Below are positions 24,844 to 33,408 of a DNA stretch of 64,000 bases, piece by piece. The stretch is from CAZSSH01 sp964609825 (lineage in GTDB: Bacteria > Verrucomicrobiota > Lentisphaeria > Victivallales > Victivallaceae). Position numbers and translations under genes: made by a program. The notes below the pieces were generated by a model. The model saw only the letters and a list, made by a program, of their open reading frames with translations, did not search any database and was not told the DNA's origin. The first letter of the stretch is position 1, and every line of letters begins with the position of its first letter. The stretch covers positions 1-64,000 of the forward strand of contig CAZSSH010000003.1 of assembly GCA_964609825.1 (NCBI GenBank), written 5' to 3'.

Positions 24844-27155
24844 ACCGCATGCGCCTCCAGCCGCTCAATGATGTCCTCCTGAATCGCCGGGGACAAGTCG
24901 AGGAAGTTGACAAATGTGCCGTGAATGCGCATAATGTAAATGCCGCTTGGGACATACTTTCCGGGGTCGGCGAGAATTTTTCGCAAATGCTTGGTCGTAT
25001 CCAAGTTAAAATAGACGTAAAACGGCGACTCCTCCTCGTTTTGACCGTGGAACAACGGGCGGATCACCCGGTCGCGCATCCAAAAGCCGACTTGGTCAAT
25101 GCTGTCGCCGGTCTGCGCGATACCGATGTGCGACGCATAGCCGCCGGTCATCAGGTGATACGGGAGTTTGCGCATCGAGAGGATGCGGTCGGAGAGTTCG
25201 CCGCGCGTGCTCTCCGGCAAGGGGTCGATCCCGTAGCCGAGCATCGTCCGGCTGTGACGGCCGTCCGGCGTCGCCCCCACCCAGTAGCCGTACAACAAGT
25301 GGGTGCTTGGGGTCGACCAGTCGGCCAGATAAGTGTTGTTTGCATTGTTGCGGAGCTGCGACACCTTTAAGGAAACACTCTTTGCGACCTCGACTGCCAT
25401 CGCATCGGCGGCGGCGAGATTGTTGCCGTATTTATCGAGTTGCAGCAAATACTGGCGGATTTTTTGATAGCCCTTAAAATCGGCGGCCAAGGCCTTGCGG
25501 AGCTCAGCCGCGCCGAATTGCGGTACCGCGCTTTTTAAAGCGGTAAACGAGTCGGCAATCACGCTCAAACCGTGGATCAGGCAGCCGCTGTGGTGGTAAC
25601 GCGTACCCGGTTTCTCCGGGTCGCGCATGTCGCGGAACGAATCAAAGCCGTCATGAAACGCGCTCGACAAAGGCACCGGACGCAAGCGCCCCAAAATTTC
25701 GGTGCAACCGTTGCCCGCGGCGGCCATCCGGGGCAAAAAGTAGCCGAGCATGCGGTCAAACGCCAGCATCGGGTTTTGAAATACTTCGGTTTCACCGCTG
25801 AATCCAAGCTCCTGATACGAGGGCCCGAGCTTTTTGCCGGTCAAGGTCGAGCAGCCGTCATTGAGCGCCAATTCCAAAATTTTGCCCAAGTTGAGCCAGG
25901 TGTTGGTCGTATTGTAAGAGCTCTTGCCCATGATCAACGGCTCCTGACAGCCGGCAATCGAGTAGTCTTGACGGTCCTCGGCGGCAATCCCGTCCTTGGC
26001 CAGCAAGCCAAACATCGCATCGTCGTTAAACAGCGACGGCGTCGAGTGCCCCGGTGTCGCAAAAAAGCGGCCGATTTCGGCAAAAAAGCGGTCCGGCGTA
26101 CCGCGGTGGATTTTGGCCGACAAGGCGGGTTGCGGGTCGTTGCTCTCAAAAAACGCGGCCAGTACGGCATAGGTGGCATCACTGGTTAAATCATTGCCGT
26201 CACAGTCACGGCCGCCGACCATGATGTTTTGCGAAATCGCCCAGCCCCGGCTCCCCACCAGATAAAAGGCGAGCAAATGGCGGAAATATGCGACCGCGTT
26301 ATCAAACGCCTCTTCCTTTACATAAGGCTCGAAAATCCGGTCGATGTTGCCTGCCGAAAAGGCGTACGGATTGGGCGCCTGCTCGAGAACCATCGTCTGC
26401 CACAACAAAATAAAGCTCTGAATCGCCTCGGGTAAATTGCGCGCCCCCTCGCGCGGGACGCGCTGCAACCGTGCGGCAAGCTCGGCCAAACGCTGTTTTT
26501 CGTCCCCGTCAGTTGCTTTGGCCGCCTGTACTTGGGCCAACGCGGCGTAACGGTCGGCCAAAATCAGCACGGCGTCGAGACTCCGGCGCATGGCAAAACC
26601 GTATTCTCCCCCGGCCTTGGCTTGCATCGCCGCCACTCCCTCGGCCAAAAACGGCCGCAGATCGGGAATGGTGTGGCCGGTCACCGGCTCCATAAAATAG
26701 ACAACTTCGGAGATGTCGCTCTCAAATTTTTGATAATGCGCATAAAGATTTTTGGCGTAAACGTCGCTTTCAAAAAATTTGCGCACCTTTTCCACCCGCT
26801 CCGCCGTCAGCCCCTCGCCGGTGACGACATCACCATACATCGCACACGGGTCGCAGTAACCGCCAAAGGTTTCCACCTTAAAAGAGGGGTTGATCAACGC
26901 ATACGACGGCGAAAACGCCACATTTTGGGTCCCGGCAAAGACGCTCCCCGCGGGGATCTCCAAATCGATGACTTGGGCGAGGCGGCACAACAGCTCGGCT
27001 TGACCGGCCGGGGTTTCGACGGCGATGTTTTCGCGACGCATTTCCGTCATCAGACGCATCTTGTGCTCCTGGACAAAAAACCAGCTGTTGAACACGGTTT
27101 TCCCGCGTTTGCCGGCGCGCAAAATTTCGACGCCGTCCCGGTAAATATTTTTCAT
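24840..27155 (-). CDS. Glycyl radical enzyme (PFL-like) of unknown substrate
   Basis: The 771-residue protein has the pyruvate formate-lyase/dehydratase fold. The thiyl-radical Cys and its acid/base Glu are in AGCQEPL (C403, E405), the CxE arrangement of dehydratase- and lyase-type members rather than the CC pair of PFL. The C-terminal radical loop reads MRIHGTFVNFLDLSPAIQED. G746 is in place, but the usual R-V-S-G-Y is changed to R-I-H-G-T. The start at 27155 has AAAGGAG upstream and overlaps the activase stop. Operon partners (sugar kinase, epimerase-like protein, isomerase) suggest that a phosphorylated or free sugar or polyol is the substrate. I cannot assign it to a characterised glycyl radical enzyme class. 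Confidence 0.8.
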   Translation of the reverse strand: MKNIYRDGVEILRAGKRGKTVFNSWFFVQEHKMRLMTEMRRENIAVETPAGQAELLCRLAQVIDLEIPAGSVFAGTQNVAFSPSYALINPSFKVETFGGYCDPCAMYGDVVTGEGLTAERVEKVRKFFESDVYAKNLYAHYQKFESDISEVVYFMEPVTGHTIPDLRPFLAEGVAAMQAKAGGEYGFAMRRSLDAVLILADRYAALAQVQAAKATDGDEKQRLAELAARLQRVPREGARNLPEAIQSFILLWQTMVLEQAPNPYAFSAGNIDRIFEPYVKEEAFDNAVAYFRHLLAFYLVGSRGWAISQNIMVGGRDCDGNDLTSDATYAVLAAFFESNDPQPALSAKIHRGTPDRFFAEIGRFFATPGHSTPSLFNDDAMFGLLAKDGIAAEDRQDYSIAGCQEPLIMGKSSYNTTNTWLNLGKILELALNDGCSTLTGKKLGPSYQELGFSGETEVFQNPMLAFDRMLGYFLPRMAAAGNGCTEILGRLRPVPLSSAFHDGFDSFRDMRDPEKPGTRYHHSGCLIHGLSVIADSFTALKSAVPQFGAAELRKALAADFKGYQKIRQYLLQLDKYGNNLAAADAMAVEVAKSVSLKVSQLRNNANNTYLADWSTPSTHLLYGYWVGATPDGRHSRTMLGYGIDPLPESTRGELSDRILSMRKLPYHLMTGGYASHIGIAQTGDSIDQVGFWMRDRVIRPLFHGQNEEESPFYVYFNLDTTKHLRKILADPGKYVPSGIYIMRIHGTFVNFLDLSPAIQEDIIERLEAHAV

Positions 27156-28024
27156 AACTTTACTCCTTTTTCGATGGTCATATCCAATATGTTAATATTC
27201 AAATCACGCAATGCCTGAGCGAGCCCCGCCGCCGTTGCCGGATCGGGGGCTGCCGTCTGCGCCAAAGGCTCGGCCTGAAGCAGCGCCGCATATTTTCCCT
27301 CCCCCAAGTGATGCAGCGGCAAAATCTGTACCGCCAGACTGGAGCGTAATTTCCTTAACACGCCCAAAAACCCGATTATCGCATTTAACTCATCCTCTGA
27401 TGTATTGTATCCGGTAATGAGCGGGATGCGGATCAATAAATCCGTTTGCCGCCCGGCCGCCAAGCGGAGATTGGCCAGCACCGTTTGATTGTCAACCCCG
27501 GTGAGGCGCAAATGCCGCTCCGGCGTCACTGCCTTGAGGTCGCTGATCAAAAAATCGACCTTGCCCAATAATTCACCATACCGCTCACTCCCGGCGTTGC
27601 TCTCGACCACGGTATGGATGTGGTTTTGTTTCAGCAACTCCAATGTTTCAAGCAATTCATCCATCTGACAACAGGGTTCGCCGCCGCCCAAAGTAACCCC
27701 GTCAATCATGTGGCGCGCGGTCAAAGCCTCCCGCAAAATTTCCGCCGGGGCAATGTTTTTACCCGATATTTCAAAGGCCGGGTGATGCCAGACGTTAACG
27801 CACTCAAAGGTGGTGCACGTTTCACATTTGAGCCGGTGATCGCAGCAATCCTCCGGCTTCACCGCGCCAATGCGTTTGGGATAAAACAAAATTTGATCGT
27901 GAAATGCGATCCCCTCCGGGTTGCCGCAGTAAACACAGCGGAAATTGCATCCCTTGAGGTAATAAATCAAGCGGTAGCCGGGGCCGTCCCGGCGGTCGCT
28001 CCAGCCCTGGGCAAATATTTTCAT
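27152..28024 (-). CDS. Glycyl radical enzyme activating enzyme (radical SAM)
   Basis: The 290-residue protein has the activase CX3CX2C at C26/C30/C33 (KGCNFRCVYC), VTLGGGEPCCQMD as the GGE SAM-binding motif, and SDLKAVTPERHLRLTG near the C-terminal barrel strands. Between them (60-75) is a short Cys-rich stretch (DCCDHRLKCETC), suggesting one auxiliary cluster or a reduced form of the ferredoxin insert. It installs the glycyl radical on the enzyme encoded immediately downstream; the stop and start overlap as ATGA. Confidence 0.9.
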   Translation of the reverse strand: MKIFAQGWSDRRDGPGYRLIYYLKGCNFRCVYCGNPEGIAFHDQILFYPKRIGAVKPEDCCDHRLKCETCTTFECVNVWHHPAFEISGKNIAPAEILREALTARHMIDGVTLGGGEPCCQMDELLETLELLKQNHIHTVVESNAGSERYGELLGKVDFLISDLKAVTPERHLRLTGVDNQTVLANLRLAAGRQTDLLIRIPLITGYNTSEDELNAIIGFLGVLRKLRSSLAVQILPLHHLGEGKYAALLQAEPLAQTAAPDPATAAGLAQALRDLNINILDMTIEKGVKL

Positions 28025-28992
28025 GAGCCAAAGGCGATTTTAACGTGATAATGCAATGTTTCGCCGCCCGCAATCGCCTGCGCAGTGCCGTCGGCAATCT
28101 CGGCGGTACGCCCGGTCAGGCGGCAGTTGGTCGGCTCAAGGCCCAGCACATAACGGTTGACCTCCTCCAGTTTCCACTGGATCATCCGGGGCAACGTCGA
28201 GGTGTCATACGAAACCTCCGCCCAGACCCCGAGCGCCGGGTTGGCCACGCGCATCACGGCAATTTTGCCGGGGAGATCGTGAAAAAAACACTGCTCCACC
28301 GCCCCGTATTGCGGCTCCTCGTAAACACTCCATTGGGCAATCCCGGCCGCGGCGATGTCGTTGCGCGGCGTCACCGGGTGAATCTCCGACAAGAGCGTCG
28401 TCCCCGGCGCAACGAGCGGGTAGCCGAAGTTGCAGTGGTAGAGGAGCTGGATGTAATCTTTTTGATAGGACAAATTGGTGACAGCGTCGTCGATCTGGAT
28501 GGTATTTTCACCCATCCGGCAAGTAATGGTGCGCACAAGGCGCAGATTTTCGCCGAACATCTTAGTTTCGCGGATGACGCCCCGGATTTGAATCGTGTAT
28601 TTGCCGTCCACCCACTCGCGGACAATCCCGACGTCTTCGGCGGGCAACGCGCTCAGCCGGCCGTGGAGGCCGAATTCCTCATTGGGCACCCCGGCGCTGC
28701 GGAGACCGCAACTGGTGACCAATCCCCCCTGCCAGGTACGCAGCCACTCAATATTTTGCGGCTGGTACTCCAAGTGCGAACGCGCCCCGTTGCAGCTCCG
28801 GTAAACCATATTAAGCGAGCGAAAGGTGCACTCGACAATGTCCAACGCCCGGTCGGGGTAGACGGTGAATTGCATGCCGCTGCCGTTATTGACCTCGATG
28901 ATCCGTTCGCCGCGCCCGGCGCCGTCATTTAATACCGAGCTCCGGGCATAGGCCAGCTGTTCAATAGTGCTCAAATACTTCAGTTTGTCCAT
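28021..28992 (-). CDS. DUF4432 / aldose 1-epimerase-like protein
   Basis: The 323-residue beta-sandwich protein of the galactose-mutarotase superfamily shows the DUF4432 pattern: YPDRALDIVECTFRSLNMVY, NEEFGLHGRLSALPAEDV, LLYHCNFGYPLVAPGT and RYVLGLEPTNC. The histidines in GLHGR and LYHCNFG occupy mutarotase-like positions. It probably interconverts anomers or epimers of the sugar handled by the operon. It overlaps the kinase by 13 bp and the activase by 4 bp. Confidence 0.8.
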   Translation of the reverse strand: MDKLKYLSTIEQLAYARSSVLNDGAGRGERIIEVNNGSGMQFTVYPDRALDIVECTFRSLNMVYRSCNGARSHLEYQPQNIEWLRTWQGGLVTSCGLRSAGVPNEEFGLHGRLSALPAEDVGIVREWVDGKYTIQIRGVIRETKMFGENLRLVRTITCRMGENTIQIDDAVTNLSYQKDYIQLLYHCNFGYPLVAPGTTLLSEIHPVTPRNDIAAAGIAQWSVYEEPQYGAVEQCFFHDLPGKIAVMRVANPALGVWAEVSYDTSTLPRMIQWKLEEVNRYVLGLEPTNCRLTGRTAEIADGTAQAIAGGETLHYHVKIAFGS

Positions 28993-30260
28993 AATGTGCT
29001 CATCGCCGCCCCGCAGGCGGCCTCCTCTCTGGTTTCGGTAATGACCGGCTCGACGCCGAATATTTTTTGACAGGCTGCTTGCAGAGCGCGCGTTTTGCGC
29101 ACCGCATTGCCTGAGACCAACAGGTGTTTACGACCCGCCAACAACTCCGGCGGCATCATCTGGTGCAGGTTGCGGACAATCCCCAAGGCCCACGCGGCGG
29201 CGATTTTGCCGGGGGTACAATTTTGCAGCGTGAGATTTTCGACCGCGCCGCGCAAAAAAGGTTGATTGCGTTCGCCGCAAAAATTGGGTTTCACGAGCGG
29301 CAAATCGGCGTCATCCATCGCCGCTACCGCCAAATCATCCAAAATATCGTACAATGCCGCATCCGACGGCAGCGGCAGACGGCAGGCGGCAAGCAACTCT
29401 TTGACATTTTTTTGCAACAAAGCCCACGCCGCTCCGCCGCACAACGGCGCCGCCACCGCGAGATACTTGCCGCCGAAATAAGGCCGCAGTGAAACCTGAT
29501 CTGTAAAATCATCCGTCACCAAAGAGAGTTGCGCGCCGGTACCAATGGTTAAATATATTTCGTTGGGGACCGCTCCTTGTGCGGTGGCCAAAACACTGCA
29601 TTGATTGTCGCCCGCCGCCACGGTAACGGGAATCCCGCCGGTCAAGGCGCACGGGTAATCAAAATATCCGGCCAAACTCCCGGCGGGCAATACCTTGGGA
29701 AGCAACCGGACGGGAATCCCGAGGGTTATTACTTTATCAAGGCCAAAGGCGCGCTTTTTAAGGTCAAAGAGCCCCCAGCTTGCGGCGTCGGTGTCGTCCA
29801 TGACCGCTTGCTCCGGCCGCCCGCAAAGCTGCCAGACGGCATAATCGTGAATCGTCCCGGCAAACTCATAACCGTCAAGCTGTTCGGCCGCCGCGAGCTC
29901 GGCCAAAGTAGTCATGCCGTAGCCGTGACAAAGATCGGGGGCGATGGTTTGAATTTCCGCCAATTTGGGATTTTGATATTGCCAAGTGTATAAGTTTGAT
30001 GCCTGCGTGCTGCTCCACAAAATGACGCCGTGCATCTGCCCGGTGACCCCGACTGCGCCGATTTGAGCCCCCAGATCCGCCGGGATGTTGTCCAAAAGCC
30101 GCCGCATCGCTGCCAAATGCTTTTGGCCGTCCTGTATCCCCGGCGCAATCGCCGCCCCGTGGTTGCAGCCGTCGGCATGCAGCAATTTTTTAGTCTGCGT
30201 GTCTACCACCGCCACGGCCGTCTTGGTCGTCCCGAAATCAATTCCCAGCGCTAAACTCAT
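28980..30260 (-). CDS. FGGY-family carbohydrate kinase, sedoheptulokinase-like
   Basis: The 426-residue kinase has the N-terminal phosphate loop LGIDFGTTKTAV, VGVTGQMHGVILW (typical of sedoheptulokinase/xylulokinase-type members), HDYAVWQLCG and the ATP-side YLTIGTGAQLSL. It phosphorylates a ketose or polyol, with a seven-carbon ketose as one possibility. The ATG at 30260 with AAGGAA upstream is chosen over an upstream start lying closer to the promoter. It is the first gene of the six-gene operon. Confidence 0.85.
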   Translation of the reverse strand: MSLALGIDFGTTKTAVAVVDTQTKKLLHADGCNHGAAIAPGIQDGQKHLAAMRRLLDNIPADLGAQIGAVGVTGQMHGVILWSSTQASNLYTWQYQNPKLAEIQTIAPDLCHGYGMTTLAELAAAEQLDGYEFAGTIHDYAVWQLCGRPEQAVMDDTDAASWGLFDLKKRAFGLDKVITLGIPVRLLPKVLPAGSLAGYFDYPCALTGGIPVTVAAGDNQCSVLATAQGAVPNEIYLTIGTGAQLSLVTDDFTDQVSLRPYFGGKYLAVAAPLCGGAAWALLQKNVKELLAACRLPLPSDAALYDILDDLAVAAMDDADLPLVKPNFCGERNQPFLRGAVENLTLQNCTPGKIAAAWALGIVRNLHQMMPPELLAGRKHLLVSGNAVRKTRALQAACQKIFGVEPVITETREEAACGAAMSTLWTN

Positions 30261-30306
30261 GATGTTCCTTAAAATGGATATATAACATAATACCAATTTC
30301 ATTTAC

Positions 30307-30334
30307 AATATAATCTTTTTTGCGCAATATGCAA
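30307..30334 (-). promoter_or_regulatory. Promoter of the glycyl-radical-enzyme operon
   Basis: On the minus strand: TTGCAT, 16 bp, TATATT. The 8-bp palindrome TTGCGCAA lies in the spacer, and ATTTACAA recurs at 30301 and 30351, both possible operator elements. Confidence 0.5.
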
Positions 30335-30539
30335 ATGCCGAATCGATAAAATTTACAAAAAAAACAATCTCCCAAACAATAAAAAAGAAGCAAAATAAGC
30401 CGCGGAACCTCAAGATAATACGGCATGATCATTTTAAAAATGATACAGACAGCCAAACCATCGGGATGCAACAGAGGGAAAATGGTTATGTTTTTTATAC
30501 TTTTTCTATAAAAAAAATCCTATTTTACAACAAAATACG
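30335..30539. other. A/T-rich divergent intergenic stretch
   Basis: Together with its flanks this is a 418-bp gene-free gap (30261-30678). It holds the two divergent promoters annotated separately. In the middle I see only A/T-rich sequence with no convincing gene, RNA or repeat; the short open frames show no coding signs. Confidence 0.5.
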
Positions 30540-30568
30540 TTGACTTCCGGGATCATTGATGCTATTTT
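30540..30568 (+). promoter_or_regulatory. Promoter of the deacetylase-like/toroid gene pair
   Basis: TTGACT, 17 bp, TATTTT; the leader to the ATG at 30679 is about 100 nt. Confidence 0.45.
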
Positions 30569-30678
30569 TTACTTGGTTACCCAGAGCATCCCTGCCATGT
30601 TTGAGGGTCTTCGCCCGGGATGACAAAAAGATAAACGTAAATTGATGAACGCAATAAAAAAAAACAGGAAAAGACATT

Positions 30679-31374
30679 ATGACATACGTGGCCTGCTGCT
30701 GGGATGACGGGGTTGAAACCGATATCCGCTTGATCGAGTTGCTGCATAAATACAATGCGCGCGCGACCTTTAACATCAATTTCGGGTTGCATTACAAAAA
30801 TTACCGAAAAACCTGCAATTGGCAGTTTCCGGACAATCCGTCCTTTGTCAACAAATCACTCTCGCTGAGAGAAATGCCTGAAATATACAAAGGATTTGAG
30901 ATTGCCGCTCACGGTTATTTTCACGCCGATTGCGCCAAAGTACCGACTGCGGAATATGTTGTTGACGCCACCGATGACCGCGCCGCGTTGGAAGATTTGT
31001 TTCAGCAAAAGGTTGAGGGATTCGCCTATGGCAGCGGGCGTTACACCAAAGAAGCGGCGGATGCGCTCGCCGACGCAGGTTTTTTATATGGCAGGACGAC
31101 GGAGACCACAAACTGCGTTTCAGATTGCAGCCATCCTTTGATGCTGAGTTCATCGGCTCATTTTTGCCATGCCGATTTCATGGACAAATTTGAGCGGCTC
31201 GTCCGGGACAATGGCGTTTTCTATTTTTGGGGACACAGTTGCGAAATGCAAAACGATCAATCAAAATGGGACGCATTTGAGGAAAAACTCGCCGCAATCG
31301 CCGCTATCCCGACGGTGCAATGGATCAATGTCGCCGACATCGTCCGTAATTTCATCAAACTTGGTAAAAAATAA
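30679..31374 (+). CDS. Polysaccharide deacetylase-like (NodB-homology) protein
   Basis: The 231-residue protein has the NodB motifs: CCWDDGVETD (D9/D10, catalytic and metal Asp) and IAAHGYFHADC (H78 and H82, the metal H-x3-H). Later conserved segments are GFAYGSGRYTKEAADALADAG and YFWGHSCEM. There is no signal peptide, so it acts in the cytoplasm, unusual for peptidoglycan deacetylases but common for members placed in sugar-catabolic loci. AGGAAAAG precedes the ATG. The next gene starts 2 nt after its stop. The substrate is unknown. Confidence 0.75.
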   Translation: MTYVACCWDDGVETDIRLIELLHKYNARATFNINFGLHYKNYRKTCNWQFPDNPSFVNKSLSLREMPEIYKGFEIAAHGYFHADCAKVPTAEYVVDATDDRAALEDLFQQKVEGFAYGSGRYTKEAADALADAGFLYGRTTETTNCVSDCSHPLMLSSSAHFCHADFMDKFERLVRDNGVFYFWGHSCEMQNDQSKWDAFEEKLAAIAAIPTVQWINVADIVRNFIKLGKK

Positions 31375-31376
31375 AA

Positions 31377-33392
31377 TTGCAAAATATCCTCCAAAATTCC
31401 ATATTTTCAGCGGTAATTGATGAAACCGACGGCGGTCTCAAATCGCTCTCTCTGTTAAATGATCCGGATCGCATGAATTGGGTCGAGGGAAGAATGACAT
31501 GGGGATTGATGCAAACACTGACCGGCTATAACAATTACTTGCCGATTCCGTTTCAAAGAGTAACCATAAACCGCAATCAAGCCGTATCGGTTTATCAGGA
31601 CGAGGATACCACATTGACCGTGACCCGGACGATGGCAAAAGAGGTGCTTCATGAGGAGTATACCTTAACCAACCGGCGCAATACGGTTTTATTTTACAAT
31701 CGCGGCAATTTGGGAATTTATGCCACGTTTAATGATAATTATACAGACGCAAAGACCTGTATGAAACACCGGTGCCATGCCCATATTTGGTGCGGGGGTC
31801 AAGTGTCGTATGTCAGAGCGCTTAAGATGGGATTGTCGGAGCATAACATCGGCTTGATCCTGCGTCATGGCTCTCTGGACGGCTACAGCGTCGAGCGGAT
31901 TGTCAAAGAGGCCAGCAATGACCGCGGCGACTTTATTTTACATCCGTCACCGGTAATTTTGGAGCCGGGAGAATCCATGACAATCGCTTGGGATATTTTT
32001 ACTTACCCCGGCGATGACTTCGAAAAGACCGTTTTGACGCAATTCCCCGGCGTAATTTTGATATCAGCCAAACATGATACCGTTTTTACGGGAGAGGAGT
32101 TTGAGCTTACCGCCCTGGTATCCTCGGACATTGAAACCGTCGAGGTACGCTGCAATGATGCGGTAGTCCCGCACCGCATTGACGGCCGGCGCATTTTTGT
32201 CGGTATGAAACCGGAAAAAACCGGGCTGCACGAATTTTACTTCACGGTCAACAAAATTACAACGGTCGCTCGTTGTTCCTGTGTCCGAAAATTCTCAAAA
32301 ATTCTCAAAGAGCGGATTCATTTTATTGTCCGCAACCAGCAATATTGCAGGCAGGGGAGTCCTCTTGACGGCGCTTTTTTGATTTATGACAATGAGGACA
32401 AGCGTTGTTATTTTCACAAATACATTGCCGACCGCAATGCCTGCCGCGAAAGAATCGGCATGGGACTCCTGATGGCCCGTTATTTGCAGACTCATGACGC
32501 TCCCGAGGTCAGCGCCGCGCTGACGCGGTTTGAAGCCTTTGTGCGACGGGAATTTTATGACGAAAATACCGGCGAAGTGTTTAACACTGTCGGCAAAGAG
32601 CCGCAGCATCTGCGCTTATATAACGCCCCTTGGATGATTACCTTTTGGTTTGAAATGTTTCTGCTGAAAGGCGACCTGATTTATCTTGATTTTATCTGCC
32701 GGACCATGGAATATTATTATCAAAACGGCGGCAGCCGTTTTTATCCCAACGGCTCTACTTTTGCCGAAGTAATCACTCTGCTGCGTCAAAACGGTCGCGG
32801 GAAAAAAGCCGAAGAACTCCTTTTGCGGTGCCGGGAGCACGCCGAAAACATTGTCAAAAACAGTACTGATTATCCGAAACACGAAGTGAAATTTGAGCAG
32901 ACCATTGTATCTCCGGCAGTGGCGATCACAGCGGCATATTACCTGCTTGATCCGCAGCCCCGTTTTTTGGAGGAAGCGGAGAAACACGTCCGGATTTTGG
33001 AGCGTTTTAACGGGCGCCAGCCTGACCATCGTCTGAATGAAATCCCGATCCGCCATTGGGACGGTTTCTGGTTTGGCAAAGCGCAGCTTTACGGCGATAC
33101 GTTTCCCCACTACTGGAGCGTATTGTCCGCCCGGGCATTTATGAAATATCATGAGATTTCCGGCAACAGGCGATATTTTGACAAAGCAATGCGATGTTTG
33201 CGAAATACTCTTTGTATTTTTGGCGATGACGGAACCGCTTCCTGCGCCTACCTCTATCCGTATTCGGTAAGGATGATTGAGGAAGATGGAAAATATTCTC
33301 CGCGCATTCGAGGAGAATATAATGACGCTTGGGCCAATGATCAGGATTTTGCATTGTACTTCAGCCTTTGTTTGAAACTCGACGAGGGCTGA
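31377..33392 (+). CDS. Uncharacterised protein, probable beta-sandwich plus (alpha/alpha)6-type glycan enzyme
   Basis: I recognise no named family. The 671-residue protein opens with IFSAVIDETDGGLKSLSLLN and NWVEGRMTW, resembling the beta-sandwich start of mutarotase-fold or glycosidase N-domains. An Ig-like stretch follows at about 225-310. The C-terminal 350 residues are helical with repeated aromatic pairs (FEMFLLKGDLIYLDF, AITAAYYLLDP, HWDGFWFGKAQLYGD), typical of six-hairpin toroids. No signal peptide. The first usable start is a TTG 2 nt after the deacetylase stop: an in-frame TAA lies at 31365 and there is no Shine-Dalgarno, so translation probably depends on re-initiation. It may be an intracellular glycosidase or lyase. 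Confidence 0.6.
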   Translation: MQNILQNSIFSAVIDETDGGLKSLSLLNDPDRMNWVEGRMTWGLMQTLTGYNNYLPIPFQRVTINRNQAVSVYQDEDTTLTVTRTMAKEVLHEEYTLTNRRNTVLFYNRGNLGIYATFNDNYTDAKTCMKHRCHAHIWCGGQVSYVRALKMGLSEHNIGLILRHGSLDGYSVERIVKEASNDRGDFILHPSPVILEPGESMTIAWDIFTYPGDDFEKTVLTQFPGVILISAKHDTVFTGEEFELTALVSSDIETVEVRCNDAVVPHRIDGRRIFVGMKPEKTGLHEFYFTVNKITTVARCSCVRKFSKILKERIHFIVRNQQYCRQGSPLDGAFLIYDNEDKRCYFHKYIADRNACRERIGMGLLMARYLQTHDAPEVSAALTRFEAFVRREFYDENTGEVFNTVGKEPQHLRLYNAPWMITFWFEMFLLKGDLIYLDFICRTMEYYYQNGGSRFYPNGSTFAEVITLLRQNGRGKKAEELLLRCREHAENIVKNSTDYPKHEVKFEQTIVSPAVAITAAYYLLDPQPRFLEEAEKHVRILERFNGRQPDHRLNEIPIRHWDGFWFGKAQLYGDTFPHYWSVLSARAFMKYHEISGNRRYFDKAMRCLRNTLCIFGDDGTASCAYLYPYSVRMIEEDGKYSPRIRGEYNDAWANDQDFALYFSLCLKLDEG

Positions 33393-33408
33393 AAACAAAT
33401 GTATAAAG

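Noticed and set aside
30238..30471. Minus-strand frame upstream of the FGGY kinase as a small gene
   Set aside because: It overlaps the operon promoter, has no ribosome site and no conserved features.
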